Shown here piece by piece: positions 52,743 to 64,000 of a stretch of 64,000 bases of DNA; the stretch's first letter is position 1, and the number at the start of each line of letters is the position of its first letter. The DNA comes from Tilletia caries. Lineage: Eukaryota > Basidiomycota > Exobasidiomycetes > Tilletiales > Tilletiaceae. The position numbers and the translations under genes were made by a program. Location: NCBI GenBank assembly GCA_032718865.1, contig JALUTQ010000009.1, forward strand, positions 1 to 64,000, given 5' to 3'. The notes beneath the pieces were generated by a model. It saw only the letters and a program-made list of their open reading frames with translations. It was not told the origin of the DNA and searched no databases.

Positions 52743-54305
52743 TATTTTAACGAAGTGGCTGTGCTGAATTGGATGGTTTGCTACCAGATCGAAGACCGAC
52801 TTGAGTGAAGAGACTGATGCACCTGACCTAGACGCTGTATTTTCTGGGCCTAGGGGGTAGGCCTTCCCAAGAAGGCATGCGTGGACTCCTCTCCCATTCG
52901 AGGATCTGATCATCCTCGTTACAGCGGCGTCGGAACGTTATCATAATCAAGCCTTCGCAAAAACAAAGAAACAAGGTCCACACGTCCTTGTACCGCTGTC
53001 ACTTAAGTCACGGCCGAACGAGCGGCCGATAGTCTGGGCAGGAAACGAGAGCGGAAAGTAAGGACCAAAGTAGAAGCCCCCATCTCGGGACTGCGCGGTC
53101 ACGTTGCACTCACGAGATCTGATGACTCGCAGCCAGTACGTATAGGTAGGAAGGAGCTCAAATTAGGTAGTTTTGTTTGTTTGTTGCTGTGAGATGAGCT
53201 CTTTTCGCTATCTGAATAGCGATGCAACTTGAAGAGCATGAATCTTCAATACATCACTCAACGCTTTAGTCGACATTTGCTTCGATTGACTTGTTCACTA
53301 TACCCAGGGCCAGCTTGAGGTCCTACCCTGCGTTGGCCAAAGGATGAGAAAGAAGGGGACGGCTCTTCATGAATTTCGTTACGCACCTCCTCTCGACAGA
53401 ACGTTCATCGTTCATCCTCCAGGAGCCTGTACTCCGGAGTCCGGCGTCCGGATTGAGTCGGCGTACAGATTATGTAGTCGGCGTACATGGGCGCCGGGCG
53501 CCGGCAGAACCAAGATTCGCCAAGTAGTCCATATGCCATATGCAGGGCGGATGGTTCCAAAGCGATTAGGGATGCAGTGAGTAAATAGTAGAGTCCGTGC
53601 CGGAAAATGTAGTCGCCGAATCAGCGCAAACACAACCATCGACCGTCTCCCAGATCCCAGGCAGTCATCGTCGTCCCATTCCGAATGAAGGGAAACGCTG
53701 TTCCCAATGCTGCGCCGCACACTAATAATCACTCACCGTTATACTCTGTCCTGCTTCCCGCTGCTGATGCTAATCATATTTAGCCCCTTTATCCCCCAAA
53801 TCGCCGTTCCTCAGCTGGCCCGCCAGCGCCCATTTCGCTCGCATTCCAAGCAGGCCCGGGCACAGGCCACCGCCCTCTCGGCCACTTCACTGCTCCCGCA
53901 CGCCGCCCGGCTCCGTTTATAGAGCTCAGCTGCGTCACGAATCAGGTCCATCGGTCATCAATATCATTCAAGGCACAAGGAACAAGGCACAGGGCTTCGA
54001 TTTTTATTGACCGACTCAATCTCTTCAAGCTTCTTTGCGCTCTTTCTCTAGCAGGACGAGAGGCGGCTGAAAGACAAGAGACGAGGGAAATGGAGTGGTC
54101 GTGCGACAGGCTCACCCTGCGGGAACTGGGATCTTGCGCGGTCAAGGCAGGGCTGCGGTGTCTAAAGGTCGGACCCAGGTCGAAAAGTTATATAAGGGCC
54201 CCCTCATTCCCAGATCGAGCTGACTGTTCTCCCCATCCACTCACACTCACACACACACATACCAACCTTTTCCCACCCACCCAACCCAAACCAACCAACT
54301 TCATT
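52743..54305. other. Intergenic, upstream of the metallothionein gene
   Basis: 1.56 kb without a supported gene. The right end is a typical core promoter with TATA box and a CA-rich leader (54240-54300). Confidence 0.5.
54189..54195 (+). promoter_or_regulatory. TATA box of the metallothionein gene
   Basis: TATATAA, 111 bp upstream of the ATG at 54306, fits a strongly inducible gene. No certain metal-response element was identified. Confidence 0.65.
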
Positions 54306-54492
54306 ATGCAGGCTGCCACTTACACCGACGGATGCGACTGCTGCACTGACGGCTGGTGAGTTCTTCTTCTACGCTTGTCGCCCTTTGCTTCTACTTCCTC
54401 GACTCGAGTCTCTAACATCGCCAACCATCTCTTCTGCCCTGGCCTCTCCCTTCAGCTGCTCGTGCGCCGAGAACTGCTCGTGCGACCACTAA
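54306..54492 (+). CDS. Copper-type metallothionein, 28 residues
   Basis: Two exons, 54306-54355 and 54456-54492, join within a Cys codon to give a 28-residue protein. Nine Cys occur as CxCC, CCxC and CxC (in DGCDCC, GCCSCAENCSCDH), no aromatic residue except one Tyr near the N-terminus. Size and Cys pattern match the short fungal copper metallothioneins of the Neurospora type, which bind Cu(I) in the cytosol. Splicing is essential because exon 1 alone has no stop in phase. A 100-nt intron splits the Cys cluster. Likely metal-inducible, inferred from the family. Confidence 0.8.
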
Positions 54493-56044
54493 ACGTGTCG
54501 AGGGCCTTCGTCCAAGTTCATTCTTCGACTACTCCCCTTCCACACGCAAGTGGCCGATCTTTCAAATGATCGTGCCCACCAGCTCCTCAAGTTCTCCGGC
54601 TTCGACCTTCGTCCATACGAACCCAGCTCATCTAGAGTCCTTTTGATTCGACAATCCGCCCCCCTCACCTGACCCTCACTCATCATATCCCCCAACATTG
54701 ATCGCGTATTGTCATCCGATCAATTCAATTCCCTCATCCTTCATCATACCCTCGTTCATCTTGACCGGCATTCCTTCTTTAAAGCAGACCATCCCCCAAG
54801 CCAAACTATGAAGATTACCATTTCCAAGCTGACCTGCTTCTGTCTCTAGCTGACCATTCCACCCTTTGCATTTGCTGTATCTACAGGTACAGGACGTGAG
54901 TCAGAACGAAACACAAGGACCTGGACCGGAGACGAACACCTAAGACCAACTCCTGCTATTTTCGAGCCTTTCTATTTCGCAGCGCCCCAACCGGATCTCA
55001 CCATGGCTACGCTTACGGCTACCCCCACCGCGGTGTAACGGTAATCCTACCAGAGAAAGCCTTGACCACAGATGTTTTTCGACCCTTCCCCCAGTCGTAG
55101 ATCTATGCAACTCGAGAATGGCGTTTCGTCCGGTCAGCAGGAACCCTACACTCCACGGCCGACGCAAGCATCCTTCCTTCCGTGCTGCTAGGAAAGCTTT
55201 GGCGCGTTTGCCATTAGGGGAAGGAGTGGAAGTGGTTTCGTGACGTTGGCGTCACGAATGCCTCTTACGCTCCTCTCGTTTGACTCGATACGTTACGGGC
55301 GATCATTGCGTTACGAGACAGAGGAAACCGGCGTACTGCTTGGGCTTTACATGTTTTAAAAGACAGATGAAGCATCAGTACAGTATGACTGGGGTGCGTT
55401 GAGGAACTCGGCTTCGAAGAGATGGGCGAGATTCTTGTTCTTGGGGCAGGAGAAGGACGAGGGCGATGAGAGATCGTTGTTGAGTTCAATAAGGGCGTCA
55501 TATCCGTGCACCTGCGTTTCGGGTGTACAATTGCAGGGACGTGCGGGAGGGGCAGGAGGAGAGGGAAAGTACTACTTATGGGAGTAAAGTACACTTGTTG
55601 GAGTCAAGCATCTTTTCCCGCGAGTATCTGCCTTTGATGCTACATATGTAGGACTGCTTACATCTTTGAAGTTGAGCCAGTGAGAATTGAGCGGACAAGG
55701 GACAAAAGATGAAGTCAATGGCAGTAAGTGATCGTAGATCGTCGCATTGCGGGGTGTAAGGGGGAGAGTGTCGTATATATCGTGTGTATGTGAATGTACA
55801 GGAGCTATCGTAAGAAGGTGACAGCCTGGTTTTGACAGGTGTAGATGACCGAGAGGGATGGGGCGAGCGTTGAAGAGAACCCCAGATGCGTGAATAGAAA
55901 GTGCCAGCAAAAAAGAAACCCCAAGACGTAGATGAGAGAGAGGAAGAAAGCAAAAAAAGGGTGGAGGTGATGGCGCGTCGAGAGCCATGTCCGAGGTATC
56001 GATGCGTGATTTCAGAGAGGGGGAGAAGCTGGATGAGCGAAGCT
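54493..56044. other. Intergenic and 3' UTRs
   Basis: No gene supported. The first 400 bp look like a transcribed CT-rich 3' region of the metallothionein gene; the right part is probably the 3' UTR of the leftward MFS gene. Long frames at 55572-56366 on the minus strand are partly shadows of the MFS gene. Confidence 0.45.
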
Positions 56045-57739
56045 TCATGTTTGCATGCCGGCAACAACGTCGTTCTTGGCGAGTGTGCCGACAGGTTGCT
56101 TGGCAATGCCCTCCTTGACATCGTACTCGTCGTCGGCCTCGGAGGAGCCCTTCTGCTGGATGGAAGCGACCTCCTCGTCTGAGCTGGTGGCAAGGTCGCC
56201 CTCCGCCTTCGGGTTGAACGCCAGCGCACCACGGGGGATGAAGGTCGAGGCAATGATGATGGCGGCGAGGATGGTGAAGTGGACACCGGCGACGTAGATG
56301 AGCGCGTTCTTGGCTGGTCCGACAGCGGCAGCGCCCTTGGCACCGTTGATCTTGGAGTCGACCCATCGACCGAGGAAGGTGGAGATGAGGGCGTAGATGA
56401 TAATGTAGAGCACGTAGAGGAAGGCCATCACGGCACCGAGGGCGGAGACGTCCTTGTCCTGGGACTCCATCTTGGCGAGCGTGGACTGGATGTAGGCGGC
56501 GAGGGAGACATCACCGGCAGCCCAGCCGTAGGAGACGGGAAGGAAGATACCAGCAAGGCGCCATGCGGACTTGACGCTGTTGCGCTCGAGGCTGATGTAT
56601 GGCAGGACCCAGACGAGCATAAGCAGAACGGCGTCGAGACGGAGCCAGGGCATGGGTGTGGGGACCGCGTTGGTGAAGATCATGACCGAGAGAGCACCGC
56701 ACAGCTCACCAAAGTTGGAGCCACCAACCATGATCTGGGAGTACGAGGAGACACCGATGATCTGCTTGGCGACGATGGGAGCAAGACCGTTCTCGAGGTA
56801 ACGGTGACCGTAGAGGGCAAGGGTGTATGAGGGAACGAGCCAGATGAGACTGCGCCTGGAGAAGATGATGTAGCCACCCATGTAGAAGGCCTTGGCGAAG
56901 GAGCGGAGACCGGTGATGATCGAGGTAATGTAGCCGGGACGGGACTCGACGATGTCGGAGCGCTCGACTTGCTTGAGAACGGCACGGTCGGCGGTACCGG
57001 CGTGGCCAAGGGTCGAGATGAAGGTCCAGAGCAGAGCGGCCATAGCGAAGAGAGGGGGTGAGAGCGAGGACGAGTAGTTGTATCCGAGCTTGCTGATGAG
57101 GGCGGTCGAGGTGAAGGCACCGGCAGTACCAGCGATCTCGTACATGACGTGGACGAAGGCGTCCATCTTCCTCAGACGGTGAACGTCGCCACCGACGATG
57201 TCCCGGGGAATGACACGACGGATGAGCTCGACCATGCCGTAAGCGATACCGGAGATGGCGTAAATGGGGAACATCGCATTGGCATCGTAGCTGCCGTACT
57301 GGTCCTTGCCGTCGGCGCTCATGGTTCGGGGCTTGCCGCCGGTGGCAGCATCGGTGATGAGGAGGATGGCAGAGATGATTGCGAAACCGAGAACGGCGAA
57401 GGACAGGACCGATCGGGTGGGGTACCGCTTGATGAGGGGGGAGATGAGGATCGAGCCTACACCCTGGGCGGCGTAGTTGATGCCTGTGAGGATACCGATC
57501 TTCTGATATGTGTTGGTCGTGAACCGCTGGTTGGCAAGTGTGATGAAGGCACTGTGCAAAAAAAGGGGGAAGTCGGTAAGAATGGGGAATGATCTGCGGA
57601 CAGGAATCCGAACTGCAGGGAAGCGAGAGACTCACCCGTTGTAGTACTCAAGTGCGAACTTGTAGCACATAATACCGAGGACGTAGAATGCAATATTCCG
57701 ACGCTGAGAGGCGGTGAAGGCGCCCCAGAACTGAACCAT
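56045..57739 (-). CDS. Major facilitator superfamily transporter
   Basis: Two exons read leftward, 57739-57636 and 57551-56045, giving 536 residues. Exon 1 ends the first helix (FYVLGIMCYKFALEYYNG). About 11-12 hydrophobic helices follow, with the MFS loop 2-3 signature region (SPLIKRYPTRSVLSFAVLGF), a charged central loop (RVIPRDIVGGD) and symmetrical second half. A hydrophilic acidic tail (SSDEEVASIQQKGSSEADDE) faces the cytosol. The subfamily and substrate cannot be read from sequence. Low intron number and regular codon use suggest good expression. It sits next to the metallothionein gene, but a metal role is speculation. Confidence 0.8.
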
Positions 57740-60467
57740 CTTGACGAATTGTTTGGGGGGTGGGCGTGAGACGTAAGGCGGGAATGTGATGGATGATACG
57801 AGGCGGGATGGTAGGGACCGAGAGTGAAGAAGGGAGTCGAGACTGTGGTGGGTTGAGAAGGTGAGGGAAGAAATTGGAGTTAAGAGGTGAGCACGTCCGG
57901 GGGTATTTAAAGCAACGGGGTGAAGGAGCTCCGTCTTCGGTGTGCTCGCCCAAACGCCAAACAGGCACGAGAGTTTTCAATTTTCGGTGTTCACATTTAG
58001 ACAGGCACAGAAGCTCTCCGCCAGTCAGTAGAGCTAGCCACATACAGACGATAGTCCCGACTCCCGTCGGTCTGCGACTGGCAAAGGATGCCCTCGATTC
58101 GTTATTGTCGCTCGGGTCGGTGAGTCGATAATTGGGAGGATGTGGAAGAAGTGATGTATGCCAACCACGAGAACGTGCGTGCCCAGCACGGTGCGCAAAC
58201 AAAGCAGGCGGCGGTCGGACACCATCATCGTCGAACCGCCGGGAAAAAAAGGCCAAGGAAGGCAACGGGATCATGCTGGGCGCTGGGTGAAGCGGGAAGG
58301 AGAGCAAGGTAGGGGGATGGGGAAGCAGGAAGCAGCTGTTCACGTGCCGTTTCATACCAGCCACAAGTCTGAGACAACATTTTGTGCAACAAACAAACGA
58401 ATGACAGGCAGAAGAGCAGTGTCCCCGTCTGTGCCAAGTCTGACCGCAGCTCCCTCTTTAGTGGTCGTTTAACGTTTGTTCATCCATGGGATCGCTATTT
58501 TGTCGCTCCTCCAGTGCGCTCTCCCGTCAGGCACCCCCCTGATTTGTTTTCGTGCTCCGTCCTTGCAGCAGTTCCAAGTCTTGGCGCGTGTGGGAAAGCT
58601 CTGGTACGTCTTCTTATTCTACTTTTTGACCGCATCCAGGAGAACGCCTCCCTCCCAGGCTCCGCATGGATTAATATTGGATCATCGAACGAGCGACGAT
58701 GAGCTCGACGTCCGACGACACGGACGACACCTGCGCCCGCGGACAGAAGCGGGTTGCAGCAGATATTGCCCTCGTCAGCAGGCAGAGGGATGCAGCTCTG
58801 TGAGCAACGTTATTAGCTATCGTCGTTACCTTGCAGGCTGCAGGCAACGTAGGCCAGCTTCAGCTTCAGCGTGGAAAGAGAGCTTCTGAGCCTCACAAAG
58901 CCACAAGTGACCATATAGATTCCAGGCACCCAATAGTAATAGCGTTGCACATTTGACGCCCGTCATCGAGGTCGACGGTCGAGACGATCCTCTATCTGTT
59001 CGCTTGACTTTCCGGCTTCAAGCATGTGCTGAATCATTGATGTCCTGCCACTCCCCCGGGCTGCCTCGCGCTTCACGATATTACACGATTCACGCCGGCA
59101 GATCCAGGGTGTGTTTCGACGTGCATAGAAGCCACTTCCCCGGTTGCCCTCAATAAGCGTGCAAGGTATGTCAATTTGAAATGGGCGTTCCCACTTCCCA
59201 GCATTCTCCAGTCTCCCCGGCCCCGCCTTTCGCCGGTCCAGACCATGTCCAGACTATGTACTCCAGTCCAATTTGTGCATGAGATTGAAAGCCTCTACTA
59301 CTGCCCTCGATAAGTTCGCGGCTACCTGTTCACAAATCAATGTTCTCTATGCCTTTAATTGTTCAGTCTCGCCCTTGCTTCTTTCCCATAGCCGGTATAC
59401 ACAAGGAGGAGAAGTGAGGTCGTTGTCAGTAGACTATGTACAGCCATGAGTGCATGAGCAACGCACAGTGCCCGCAGTTCGGACAGTGAATGCATCATCA
59501 ACGCAGCATCGACCGGGAATGTCTTCCTGCCTCCGTTCTGCGTCTTGGCGAAGAAAGGCAGCTCAGAATCTAGCTCGTGAGGGGAGGCCTTCACCGTTCA
59601 CCGCTTCACCTGTGTGTATACATCAGGTGAAGCGTCAGGCGTCAGGCGTCAGGCGTCAGGCGTCAGGCGTCAGGCGTCAGGTCGTTTGTCATCCTCTCCA
59701 TCGCCGAATGCCATGCTGGTTCTGCTGGCAATCCGTCGAAGGCTCGCGTGTGTGATGCGACTGGCGGAGCTTTCCCGCCTCGCTTCCTCCTCGCTCAGTA
59801 CATATAGATCTTCCGAGTCGCAATGAATAATGTAGTCGAGCGCTCGCCGGACAGGAAGTGCAACAGGCATAAAACGTGCCAGAGAGCGTATTCTGCCGAG
59901 CACCAATAAGGGAAAAAGTATTGAAAGGAGTTCGTACGTCGTGAGATTCGGACCTTAGGCAAGTACGACTATACACAGGCGGGGCGCGGGCAGAGCACTA
60001 CGCGGGCGCAGCGCTTGTGAAAAGGGCATCATCCGCTGGCGAACGCCAAGGCGGACGGTGGGAAAGGACATCGATGGGCCTACGGCCTGGACTCTGGAGC
60101 CCTTCCCCCACCGCTGCATGGTCGCCTTGCCTTTCTGTTTGATCCCGCCGGGGACCCGGTCCAGCCGAGCAGAGCAGGCGAAAGCCGATGCGACTTGGGA
60201 GAGGGGAGGAGGAACGTGGTCGTGTGAGTTGAACTTGAGACGTTGTGTATTCAGGGCGAGTTATGTAACTGGGAGTGAAGGAAAAAATAATCGCGAGTTT
60301 TCGTTCGTCGTATGTCTGAGTTTTGAAGTTGGAAGCGATCCTTGGTACGAGCTCTATGCAGCGAGGCGAGATGTATGTTGGGTTGCGGCGATTTAAGGTA
60401 GAGAGACAGAGAGAGAGAGAGGAGAAGGGGGACATGGTCGGAAGACCGGATTTCCTCCGAAGACAGA
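57740..60467. other. 2.7 kb intergenic region
   Basis: No gene supported; frames here are short and lack signal peptides or domains. It includes the CT-poor leader of the MFS gene (57740-57900), a CAAACAAA-type low-complexity stretch and the heptamer array at 59632. Confidence 0.5.
59632..59680. repeat. (GCGTCAG)7 heptamer array
   Basis: Seven perfect GCGTCAG units in intergenic DNA, with no relation to a coding frame. Confidence 0.97.
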
Positions 60468-63400
60468 CTACCCCCACTCGTACCCGTACGCAGCCGGATG
60501 CTGCGAGATAATCTTCCACGCGTTCTCCCGGAGCAACCGCGTCGCCTCCCTCCGCTCCTCCATCGTCTGCCACGGCCACTGTCGCATGACGTCCGTGACA
60601 GGGAAGTCTTCGTCGGCCTCGGGCACGGTAGGTGCAACATGATGAGTGAGAACCGGCAACTCATCAGCGGGTGCTGGAAGGTCCTTCGACTGCGCCTCCG
60701 CGGGGGCTTGCTTTTTCCGTCGTCGCTTGTTCGCGTTCCGAGTCGAGGACGAGCCTGAGCCTGAGGCACCAACAGCGGCCGCCTGACCGCTCTCCTCCGC
60801 CTCCTGCTGCCTCTGAACCTCCCTCGCGCGCTCCCGCTCCCGTTCCCGCTCCTCAGCCCTCTCGACCCTCCTCCGCTCAAGCTCATCCTCAACCTCGCCC
60901 AGCGCCCAGCCACGCACGGCCCCCCAGACCCGAGCCCGGCCCAACTTGACCTGCGCAAGCTTCTCACGCACCTCCTGCAGTCGCTCGATGTACTCCCGGC
61001 TGTCCTGCGCGAGCTCGTACACGCACTCGAGCGCAGCGCGGACCAGCACCCGTTGCTGGTTCGCGTCCAGGTGGGCCGTCTGCGTCGACGGTGCGGGGCC
61101 AGAGGACGATTGGGGCGACGGGAAGGAGGAGGATGAAGACGGTCCCTGTAATCCTGACAGGCCGACGTGCGGTTCAGCCCCCGTAGGCGATCCTCCCGCC
61201 TGCAGCATGTCCCCATCAGCACTCCCGCTCCCGCCTGCGGCAGAAGCAGCAGACGCATCAAACGGAGCCGAATGCACAGCGTGATGGACCGGAATGTCAA
61301 TCCCGCCCGGCGTGATGAACAGCTGCTCGACCTGGTTCAACGCCGGCGCAAGGTCCGCGAGAGAGTGCCAAGCGGACGGGGGGAAGCCCGGCGCTGCCGC
61401 TGAGTTGCGTGCCCGTAGATCAAGCTCGGTAAGAAGGGATGAGGGGCCTGCGTCGGGAGCGCCGGCTGCTGCTGCCGTGAGAGGGTCCATCGGGGACCCG
61501 TTGTGATCAGCGCTCTGATGAGGTTGAGTGGGCGAGAACGTCGTTTGGCCATGATCGGCATGCTCATCCTTGACCGCCGTACTCGTCGCAGGATCGTCCC
61601 GCATGCTCACGTCGCCGTCAGGTCCAGAAGTTCCAGCTTCCTTCTCGGTTCCATTCTGCTGCTGGTCATCAACCTGCACTCCTTGCATCTCCGTTTCCTT
61701 GGACGCAGCCGCTGACTCATCAGGAGGAGGAGGAAGAGGGGCTTCTGCAGCCGCAGCCGCACCACCCGCACCATCTTGCTGATCCTCCTTCGAAGTCTCC
61801 TTCTTCTTCCCCTTCCCCTTCGTCCTCGCCGCCGCCGCCGCCGCCGCCGCCGCCCTCGCAGCCTCATCCTCCTTCCTCCTCCTCCTCGTCCGCTCTTCCG
61901 CCTCCATATAAGCGCCCCAACCAGGCATCCCCCCACTCTCAATCGCCGCAAAACAGCGGCCCAGCGCCCGACTGACAACGTCCTCACTCTCGATCAGGTC
62001 CAGCGCCGTCTTGCTCAAGGCACCGATGTGCGGGTTCCGGAAGGTGTGTCGGAGCGTTTGGGACTCGAGTAGGGCCAGGGGCGTGAGGACGGGTCGGAGT
62101 AAAGTGGGCGCGAGGGAGGTCGAGCTGAGATTCTCCGTTCCGGTTCCTGTTGTGGTCCTGCTCCCACTTCCGCTTGCGCCGCCGCTGCCGCTGCCGCCGC
62201 CTCCCGTTCGAGATCCACCAGCACCACCACGACTGATATCGGCGTCGCCCAGATCCTGAGGAGTGAACGCCTCCGAGAGCTCAGCGGCGATGGTAGGGTC
62301 GAGGTGTCCGTCGGCAGAGGCAGCGGCCGCAATGGCGGCCTGCAACAGTCTGCGTTTCCGGGGACGCTGTCCGTTCGGGATGGAAGGATGCATATGCGCC
62401 TTTCGAGCCGCTGGGTCGTGGTCCTGCGGGTAGTCTTCCAGGTACGGACCCGCCGCTTTGCCTAGGGTGTGGGAGCGAAGCCAAGGGTAGGTTTCGAGGC
62501 CTGTGGAAGACGATGCTCCGGCTGCTGCGTCGTCGACCTCTGCCTTTACAGCATCGCGAGTGGGAGCGGAGGAGTTCGCGACAGTAGCGCGCGCTTTACC
62601 TGCCCGACGAGATCGCTCGCTGCTGGGACCGGCAGCAGCTCCCCGATGATGATGACCATCGTCATCGTTCGCCGCTGTACCTCGGAGATTGGATTCTTCG
62701 GGCTCGGGCCAATCTTCAGGCACACGTCGAGGACGGAGAGGCGGTGATGGTGTGGGTGACGGAGCCGAGTCCAGTAGTGATCGTATCGAAGCGCGCTGAA
62801 GAGCCTTAGTCCGTTGTTTTGCCGAGTCCGTCATCTGTTTGCGAAAAAAAAGTACAATGAGAGAAGAAAATGAGCACACACGCTACCAAAAGGAAGAACC
62901 CCGGCTCCAAAAACCAGGCTACATACCTCCTTCTCCGTCTTCCCATCGTTCCAGTTCGAAAGCTTCCCACGACTCGCATACCTCACGCCCTCCTTCCTCT
63001 TCAGCTTATTCCCCCGATTGCCCGTCCGGTTCCCATGCAGCACCTTCTGCGCAACAAGCAGCCTGGTCTGCTCGTCCTCCTCCGCCGCCAGCACGGGGTG
63101 GTGGCTGTAGCGCTGTGCGGGGCCGGGCGCGGGGATGGGTCGGAAGGAGGACGTGGACGGGTCTTCGCGGACGAGGGAGTCGACGGCGAAGCGGAGGTAG
63201 GGGTCGGACTCGGTTGAGGCGGCGGCTGCGACTACGCTGGGAGCGGGTGAGGGGGCGTCGGATTGGTATCCGTCTGCGTCGGAGTCGGAGTAGTACGAGG
63301 GATGGTCGTTTCCCGGCATCGACCTGGGCTCGTTGGGAAGCCAAGGGGGGGTTCAGCGTTCATGAGCCTTGCGCACATCGAATCGAATTCCACTTGGAAT

Positions 63401-63534
63401 GCTACTCACAGCCACATGAGACGCTCGCGCTCCGCATCGCGCTGAAGCACTGCGAATCGCTTCTCCTCGTTCTCGCGATCGAAGTGTGATATGTGATCCC
63501 AATCGATGGGGCGGTCGTGCTCGGGTGTGGCCAT
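60468..63534 (-). CDS. Rxt2-like chromatin protein (putative HDAC complex subunit)
   Basis: Three exons read leftward: 63534-63410, 63323-62927 and 62834-60468, giving 962 residues. The block NRTGNRGNKLKRKEGVRYAS followed by RGKLSNWNDGKT resembles the N-terminal domain of Rxt2, a subunit of the Rpd3L/Sin3 histone deacetylase complex. The rest is mostly low complexity: Ala/Ser/Gly-rich, Gln-, Pro- and Glu-rich stretches, a Lys/Arg-rich segment (KRRRKKQ), a charged helix (about 60800-60960, ERRRVERAEERERERERARE) and a conserved-looking C-terminus (DFPVTDVMRQWPWQTMEERRE). The start at 63534 was taken because exon 1 joins in phase through GTGAGT/CCCAG; the ATG at 63319 is an alternative. Nuclear role inferred. 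Confidence 0.6.
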
Positions 63535-63751
63535 GGCTGGCTGGCTGGCTGGGTCGTGTGCGAGCTCAGGAGGCGGCGCGGTGTGCAGCTTGTAACGCAG
63601 AGACGGAGCAGACGCCGAGAAGAGAAGCCGAGTGAGAGGCGCGCGCAGAGAACGGGAGCTTGGCTGCGATCGAGATCGAGATAAGTCGACGTCGAGGTGG
63701 TCACGAATCAGGCAGGATGAGCTGGGCAAACGATGCACGAGGCGGGCCAGC

Positions 63752-63851
63752 ATGCTTCGGAGTTTCGGACGTAGGCGCATGAACGGCTGCCAAACAGTTC
63801 GCACCATCTCATCTACGTTCCACAGGAACATCTTCCAAACGGAGAGCAACA
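63752..63851 (+). CDS. Possible first exon of a divergent gene, cut by the window
   Basis: An ATG at 63752 opens a frame rich in Arg, Ser and Thr without acidic residues at its start (LRSFGRRRMNGCQ), like a mitochondrial presequence, and runs to a GTGAGT donor at 63852. The rest would lie beyond the window. It is divergent from the Rxt2-like gene, 217 bp apart. Low confidence, as only 33 codons are visible. Confidence 0.3.
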
Positions 63852-64000
63852 TGTGAGTTGATTGTCATGCCTCGTCAGAAGGGAGGAGAAAAGGAGGGAC
63901 AACGAGAAATTTGACAGAGCTTGGATAACTTGAGAGGGGAGCAGAACGGTCACGCCGTCCGTCCCTCCAGGCAAGCGCCCAAGGAACCGCCTTTAACGTC

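Noticed and set aside
55572..56366. 264-codon minus-strand frame downstream of the MFS gene
   Set aside because: Its right half is the MFS coding sequence read in a wrong frame and the left half is non-coding 3' sequence.
58165..58889. Several 60-140 codon frames in the 57.7-60.5 kb gap
   Set aside because: No domain, signal peptide, splice pattern or composition supporting a gene.

Overview
The window is one chromosome end of a filamentous or dimorphic fungus, most likely a basidiomycete. It opens with (CCCTAA)n telomere repeats. The genes carry many short introns (about 60-130 nt, usually GTGAGT/GTATGT...YAG). Gene content (telomere-linked RecQ-type helicase, short Cys-rich metallothionein, MBOAT/wax-synthase-like enzyme, STIMATE/TMEM110-like protein, small secreted proteins) also fits; a smut-like lineage (Ustilaginomycotina) is my inference. 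No prokaryotic features, CRISPR array, rRNA or intact tRNA gene was seen. Exon boundaries were placed by hand from splice consensus, reading phase and family resemblance; for every multi-exon gene called confidently the exon lengths sum to a multiple of three.

Layout. 1-1.4 kb: telomere, gene-free subtelomere, and a second short telomere-repeat block. 1.4-8.35 kb: telomere-linked helicase followed by a 2.05-2.09 kb tandem duplication of its 3' end plus an AT-rich tail that ends in a 21-bp GGTTGGAC minisatellite. 8.35-9.05 kb: a truncated, intron-containing unknown gene. 9.54-15.29 kb: a complete Ty1/copia LTR retrotransposon on the minus strand with 251-bp LTRs, a CTCCG target duplication and a half-tRNA-iMet type primer site, but with three interruptions in gag-pol. 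15.37-25.5 kb: housekeeping genes (prenylcysteine oxidase, carboxymuconate-cyclase-like propeller protein, roadblock dynein light chain, STIMATE-like membrane protein) and a Ser/Thr-rich secreted protein with an apparent frameshift. 25.8-27.9 kb: a composite block holding a duplicated tail of the neighbouring Obg GTPase gene joined to a decayed tyrosine recombinase. 28.7-38.05 kb: a small secreted protein, mitochondrial Obg GTPase (Mtg2-like), mitoribosomal mS29, and an R3H/G-patch Sqs1-like protein. 38.26-40.53 kb: a 750-bp-arm inverted repeat bedded in TTTTACCC/GGGTAAAA hairpin repeats. 41.7-48.06 kb: a secreted protein with a possible aerolysin-like domain and a 10-exon MBOAT-like gene. 48.9-52.75 kb: a one-strand cluster of four small secreted protein genes (one probably broken). 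54.3 kb: a 28-residue metallothionein. 56.0-57.7 kb: an MFS transporter. 60.5-63.5 kb: an Rxt2-like chromatin protein; the right edge may hold the first exon of a divergent gene.

How it fits together. The left 15 kb is dynamic subtelomere (helicase, duplication, transposon). The rest alternates core single-copy genes, several in divergent or convergent pairs with mitochondrial roles (Mtg2-like/mS29), with fast-evolving secreted-protein loci. The strongest candidates for something undescribed are the minus-strand secreted-protein cluster (signal-peptide exon plus variable Cys-containing exon), the large inverted-repeat/hairpin element at 38.3-40.5 kb, and the duplicated minisatellite tail of the helicase.
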